Source: Bacillota bacterium (GTDB lineage: Bacteria; Bacillota; Bacilli; Alicyclobacillales; Alicyclobacillaceae). Taken from it: 8,266 bases of DNA. Each line of letters starts with the position of its first letter. Positions within the stretch are counted from its first letter, which is position 1. Below are positions 4,855 through 8,266 of the stretch, one piece after another. The translations under genes and the position numbers were made by a program. The notes under the pieces are model-generated. The model was given only the letters and a program-made list of their open reading frames with translations, was not told the DNA's origin and made no database searches. Location: positions 1-8,266 of the forward strand of contig JAKADF010000127.1 of the NCBI GenBank assembly GCA_021820805.1. Direction: 5' to 3'.

Positions 4855-6255
4855 TTAACCCACCGAACCAATCATCTCGAATTGAATCAACTTATTCATT
4901 TCCACAGCATATTCCATCGGCAATTCACGGGTAAAAGGCTCTATGAAGCCCATGACAATCATCTGTGTAGCCTCTTCTTCTGACAGTCCGCGACTAGTTA
5001 GATAGAACAATTGGTCTTCACTTACTTTCGAAACCGAAGCCTCGTGTTCCATTGCTACTTCATCATTCATTGCTCTGTTATGCGGAATCGTATCTGATTT
5101 AGATCCTGGATCAATCATCAAAGTGTCACACTTGACATTCGATTTGCAGTTGACCGCTTGCGGTCCATGACTGACCAAGCCTCGATAAGTCGTCTTGCCA
5201 CCTTGTTTACTGATTGATTTCGAAACAATCGTGGAAGTGGTATTGGGTGCCATATGAACCATTTTGGCACCGGTGTCCTGGTGCTGACCCTTTCCAGCGA
5301 CGGCAATCGATAACACCGATCCGCGTGCGCCTGCACCCATCAGATAGACCGATGGATATTTCATGGTTAGTGACGCACCAATATTTCCATCCACCCATTC
5401 CATTGTTGCATTTCTCTTCGCACAAGCACGCTTAGTTACTAGATTATAAATGTTAGATGCCCAGTTCTGAATTGTGGAGTAGCGTACACGCGCACCATCG
5501 TTGACTACAATTTCCACAACTGCGTCGTGTAACGAGTAGTTGCTGTACATCGATGCACTGCAACCTTCAATGTAATGCACAAAACTGTCGTCATCCGCAA
5601 TAATCAGCGTCCGTTCGAACTGTCCCATTTTTTCGGATCCGATGCGGAAATACATCTGGAGCGGGACGTCACAGGTCACACCCTTTGGCACATAGATAAA
5701 GCTGCCACCACTCCATAAGGCACTGTTCAGAGCTGCAAATTTATTATCTTCCGGCGGAATTACCGTTGCAAAATATTGCTTGAATATCTCCGGGTGGTCA
5801 CGCAAAGCAGAATCGGTATCCGTAAAAATAATTCCTCTCCGAGCAAGTTCTGTACGAATCGAATGATAGACCACTTCTGACTCATACTGAGCCTCCACGC
5901 CTCCTAAATTATGCCGTTCCTCAGCTCCTTCCAGGCCAATTTTGTCAAATGTATTTCGTATTTCGTCTGGTACTTCATCCCAAGATTCTGCACTTTTGTC
6001 AGAGGCTTTGACGTAATATGTAATATCATCAAAATTCAGTCCCGACAAATCACCACCCCAAGTGGGCGTCGGCTTCGAATAAAAAATTTCCAAAGACTTT
6101 AAGCGAAAATCAGTCATCCAGCCCGGTTCATTTTTTTGTTCGGATACACGCTTAACAACATCTGGTGACAAACCTTTGCTAAACTTGACTAATGCTTTAT
6201 GCTCATCCCGAAATCCAAAGCGATACTCCTCTAGTTCTGGCATTAATTTTGTCAT
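4855..6255 (-). CDS. sufB: Fe-S cluster assembly scaffold protein SufB
   Basis: SufB, 466 residues, is the core of the cytosolic SufBC2D scaffold, where Fe-S clusters are built before transfer to apoproteins. The ATG at 6255 is chosen because AGGAG (6270-6266) lies 10 bases before it and [15 protein letters not shown] matches the usual SufB start; a TTG at 6276 would lie upstream of that site. Length agrees with Bacillus SufB (about 465). The N-terminal helical part includes [16 protein letters not shown] (about 43-58). The beta-helix core carries the signature [14 protein letters not shown] (about 180-193). Cys376 in VKCDTL and Glu405 in the MEHEA motif correspond to the essential Cys and Glu at the SufB-SufD interface in E. 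coli. It is the last gene of the operon, 42 bases after sufD; in Bacillus subtilis sufS and sufU lie in that position, and they are absent here. Confidence 0.97.
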   Translation of the reverse strand: MTKLMPELEEYRFGFRDEHKALVKFSKGLSPDVVKRVSEQKNEPGWMTDFRLKSLEIFYSKPTPTWGGDLSGLNFDDITYYVKASDKSAESWDEVPDEIRNTFDKIGLEGAEERHNLGGVEAQYESEVVYHSIRTELARRGIIFTDTDSALRDHPEIFKQYFATVIPPEDNKFAALNSALWSGGSFIYVPKGVTCDVPLQMYFRIGSEKMGQFERTLIIADDDSFVHYIEGCSASMYSNYSLHDAVVEIVVNDGARVRYSTIQNWASNIYNLVTKRACAKRNATMEWVDGNIGASLTMKYPSVYLMGAGARGSVLSIAVAGKGQHQDTGAKMVHMAPNTTSTIVSKSISKQGGKTTYRGLVSHGPQAVNCKSNVKCDTLMIDPGSKSDTIPHNRAMNDEVAMEHEASVSKVSEDQLFYLTSRGLSEEEATQMIVMGFIEPFTRELPMEYAVEMNKLIQFEMIGSVG

Positions 6256-6297
6256 GAAAACCATACTCCTTTGCAAACTTTATATCGAATAATCGAC

Positions 6298-7581
6298 CTA
6301 GGCCGATAGTAATTCGTCTATCAATGCAGTCATAATATTTCGAAATTCTGGAAGCGGAATTGCTTCTATTGTTTGCTGGAGGCGGCCCCAAACAATCATC
6401 TTCTCTGCCTGGAGGCGAGGAATACCGCGGGACATCATGTAATAAATTTGCAAGGGATCAATCTTGCCAACAGTCGCACCGTGACCACAACGCTGTACAT
6501 CGTCCTCATCAATTAAAAGCATTGGAATAGCTTCAGCGTGCACCGTTTTATCTAAAAGCAAGACTCGCTCTATCTGCTCGCTGCCTGCCGACACCGCTCC
6601 GTCGAGGATATGGGTAGAACTTCTGTAAACGGCGTTTGCATGATCGCAAAGCACACCATCGAGCTTGGTTTCACTTTCCGAATACTGTCCGGCATGTACT
6701 ATACTCACAGTTAAATCCATTCTTTGGCGGCCATAGCCGAAATCAATGGCTTCAATAGTTGAATGTGACCCTTCACCTTTGAGATAGCTCTCTACCAAGC
6801 CAACCGTAAAACCATTGCCTATGGTGCAGTAGGTCCAGTCCACATTCGCAGAGCGCTCTACACTTGCACGGCAAGTAAGATAATGTGTTGGCCCCTCCAT
6901 GACGTGATGCAAAGAAGTAAGCTTAATCTTTGCGTTTTCTGCTGCAATTACTTCCGTAACTGGTGCGTGAACCATACCTTTGACAAGGTCGTTTTCTGCA
7001 TAATATAGCTCGACATACGAGAACTCGGAATTCGCTTCACCAACAATCAAAACTCGCGGCATAGCACCTCCTCCGCGAGCAGTTTCTAGATATACAAATT
7101 GGAATACTTGTTCGACAACCACATTTTCCGGTACATAAAGGAAGACTCCTCCATGCCACAATGCCATATTAAAGGCTGCCCACTTACTTTCATCATTAGA
7201 AACTACTGTACCAAGGTACTGCTCTATAAGTTCCGGATAATCGATACAAGCTGTGTGTAAATCAGTGAAGCAAACTCCCTGTTCTGCTAGTTCTGGCGGT
7301 AAATAAACCTTGATAACAATACCATCCTTCACATAGACTGCGGGGCGCTCTACTGTAGTTGCAAGAGCATTCAAAACGTGGCTTTGTTCAGATGATGCAT
7401 CAACTGGAAAGGAACCAATATTCCAAGGACGATGGGTTAAGTCCGTCAATTCTAGTTTAGGTGATTGCATTTGTTCATATATCGTAAAAGCTGTTTTCCT
7501 CTGATCCAAGAGCCATTTTGGCTCAGAAAAACGCAGTGCTAATTCATCTGTCAAAGGTGTTCTTACCATCTGGCGATTCAT
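6298..7581 (-). CDS. sufD: Fe-S cluster assembly protein SufD
   Basis: SufD, 427 residues, is the SufB paralogue that pairs with it in the SufBC2D complex and is needed for iron entry into the nascent cluster. The ATG at 7581-7579 overlaps the TGA of sufC (ATGA), and GGGAG lies about 10 bases upstream, so the two genes are translationally coupled. The N-terminal half is helical (PKWLLDQRKTAFTIYEQM, 21-38). The beta-helix begins with LWHGGVFLYVPENV (141-154), the equivalent of the SufB signature. RCGHGATVGKID (364-375) contains His367, corresponding to the conserved His of E. coli SufD at the cluster-assembly interface. The C-terminal helices include YYMMSRGIPRLQAEKMIVWG (380-399), typical of the family. 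Length is normal and no defect is seen. Confidence 0.96.
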   Translation of the reverse strand: MNRQMVRTPLTDELALRFSEPKWLLDQRKTAFTIYEQMQSPKLELTDLTHRPWNIGSFPVDASSEQSHVLNALATTVERPAVYVKDGIVIKVYLPPELAEQGVCFTDLHTACIDYPELIEQYLGTVVSNDESKWAAFNMALWHGGVFLYVPENVVVEQVFQFVYLETARGGGAMPRVLIVGEANSEFSYVELYYAENDLVKGMVHAPVTEVIAAENAKIKLTSLHHVMEGPTHYLTCRASVERSANVDWTYCTIGNGFTVGLVESYLKGEGSHSTIEAIDFGYGRQRMDLTVSIVHAGQYSESETKLDGVLCDHANAVYRSSTHILDGAVSAGSEQIERVLLLDKTVHAEAIPMLLIDEDDVQRCGHGATVGKIDPLQIYYMMSRGIPRLQAEKMIVWGRLQQTIEAIPLPEFRNIMTALIDELLSA

Positions 7582-8266
7582 ACTTTAACACTCCCTAAAC
7601 CATTCACTTCAACCGGTTCTTCAATCCCAATTTCTTTCCGTAACCAATCGTAACCCGAGGCCTCCAGTTTGAGAGCCAATTCCTTTCCACCAGAGCGTAC
7701 AATACGGCCTTGCATCATAACATGAACATAATCAGGAACAATGTATTGCAAGAGACGTTGATAGTGAGTAATAATCAAAAAGCCCCGATCAGGCGAGCGT
7801 AACGAATTCGTGTTTTCCGCGACAATCTTTAATGCATCAATATCCAGCCCAGAATCAATTTCATCAAGTATTGCAATGCGTGGTTCTAAAACAGCCAATT
7901 GCAAAATTTCATTCCGTTTCTTCTCACCACCCGAAAATCCTTCATTAAGATAGCGCTCAGCGAACTCGGTACCCATATTCAGTTTCACCATCTTATGGAA
8001 TAGCTGCGCAACGAACTGAATGGCTGAAACTTCATTTTCCTTGGTTCGATGCGCGTTAAGAGCCGCACGCAAAAAATTCATATTTGATACCCCAGGCACC
8101 TCAGGTGGATGTTGCAGAGCCAGGAACAGCCCGGCACGGGACCGCTCAGTCACGCTTTTTTCGATGAGATCTTCTCCATCCAATGTAACGGTTCCACCCG
8201 TGATTTTATATTTTGGATGGCCCATTAACGTCGACGCGAGAGTACTTTTCCCCGTTCCGTTCGGGC
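7578..8266 (-). CDS. sufC: Fe-S assembly ATPase SufC (5' end beyond the window)
   Basis: SufC is the ABC-type ATPase that dimerises on SufB-SufD and drives the shape change needed for cluster assembly; despite its fold it is not a membrane transporter component. The gene runs off the right edge. The frame is open to 8266, where the visible protein begins inside the Walker A motif (PNGTGKST). About 228 residues are seen and roughly 35 N-terminal ones are missing relative to a usual length near 261. An ATG at 8225 lies inside the conserved MGHPKY motif and is not the start. Also seen are the signature motif FSGGEKKRNEILQL, Walker B IAILDEIDSGLD and the switch His in ITHYQRLL. Its TGA overlaps the ATG of sufD. 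The promoter and any regulator site lie outside the window. Confidence 0.97.
   Translation of the reverse strand, partial: PNGTGKSTLASTLMGHPKYKITGGTVTLDGEDLIEKSVTERSRAGLFLALQHPPEVPGVSNMNFLRAALNAHRTKENEVSAIQFVAQLFHKMVKLNMGTEFAERYLNEGFSGGEKKRNEILQLAVLEPRIAILDEIDSGLDIDALKIVAENTNSLRSPDRGFLIITHYQRLLQYIVPDYVHVMMQGRIVRSGGKELALKLEASGYDWLRKEIGIEEPVEVNGLGSVKV

Noticed and set aside
5118..5435. Alternative frames within sufB on both strands
   Set aside because: They overlap the highly conserved core of SufB, are about 72 residues each, and resemble no family.
1..8266. CRISPR array, tRNA or rRNA genes, intact insertion sequence
   Set aside because: No regularly spaced direct repeats, cloverleaf or rRNA-like sequence, and no transposase with terminal inverted repeats was seen.

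Overview
The window looks like chromosomal DNA of a Bacillota (Firmicutes) bacterium, probably a Bacilli relative. The evidence is strong AGGAGG-type ribosome binding sites, several TTG/GTG starts, a ydaO-type (c-di-AMP) riboswitch in front of a LysM/SleB cell-wall hydrolase, and a Suf Fe-S operon whose proteins resemble Bacillus SufC/D/B. Genus cannot be fixed from the sequence; an Alicyclobacillaceae-like organism is a guess.

Layout. 1-471 has no convincing gene but carries an 18-bp perfect palindrome, a second imperfect palindrome and DnaA-box-like 9-mers. 472-2972 is a tight two-gene plus-strand operon: a soluble MgtE-type magnesium-sensor protein (PRC-barrel-like N-terminus, MgtE_N, two CBS domains, no membrane pore), then an NRAMP-fold transporter. 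The transporter's metal-site motifs (DAGG for DPGN, TIAPW for TVMPH) are those of NRAMP-related magnesium transporters rather than Mn/Fe transporters. 2973-3172 holds an extended -10 promoter and a complete c-di-AMP riboswitch aptamer whose last helix includes part of the ribosome binding site of the next gene, a secreted LysM-LysM-SleB hydrolase (3173-3967). 3968-4411 is a degenerate stretch: a strong terminator hairpin, a second hairpin, the first ~25 codons of a family 2 glycosyltransferase fused to an unrelated tail, and another terminator. 4412-4762 encodes an unrecognised 116-residue protein. 4763-4854 is a convergent intergenic region with nested inverted repeats, which pair better as a terminator for the minus strand. 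4855-8266 (minus strand) is the end of a suf operon in the order sufC (5' end cut by the window edge), sufD, sufB, with no sufS or sufU between sufD and sufB.

Functional reading. The most interesting unit is the sensor/transporter pair at 472-2972. In classical MgtE, the MgtE_N and CBS domains gate an attached pore according to cytosolic Mg2+. Here the same sensing module is a free protein encoded next to a different kind of Mg2+ transporter, so it may gate or stabilise the NRAMP protein in trans. This is inference. The second point of interest is the riboswitch-hydrolase unit, where no room exists for a terminator between aptamer and start codon, so control is probably translational. The suf genes are housekeeping Fe-S assembly (the SufBC2D scaffold).
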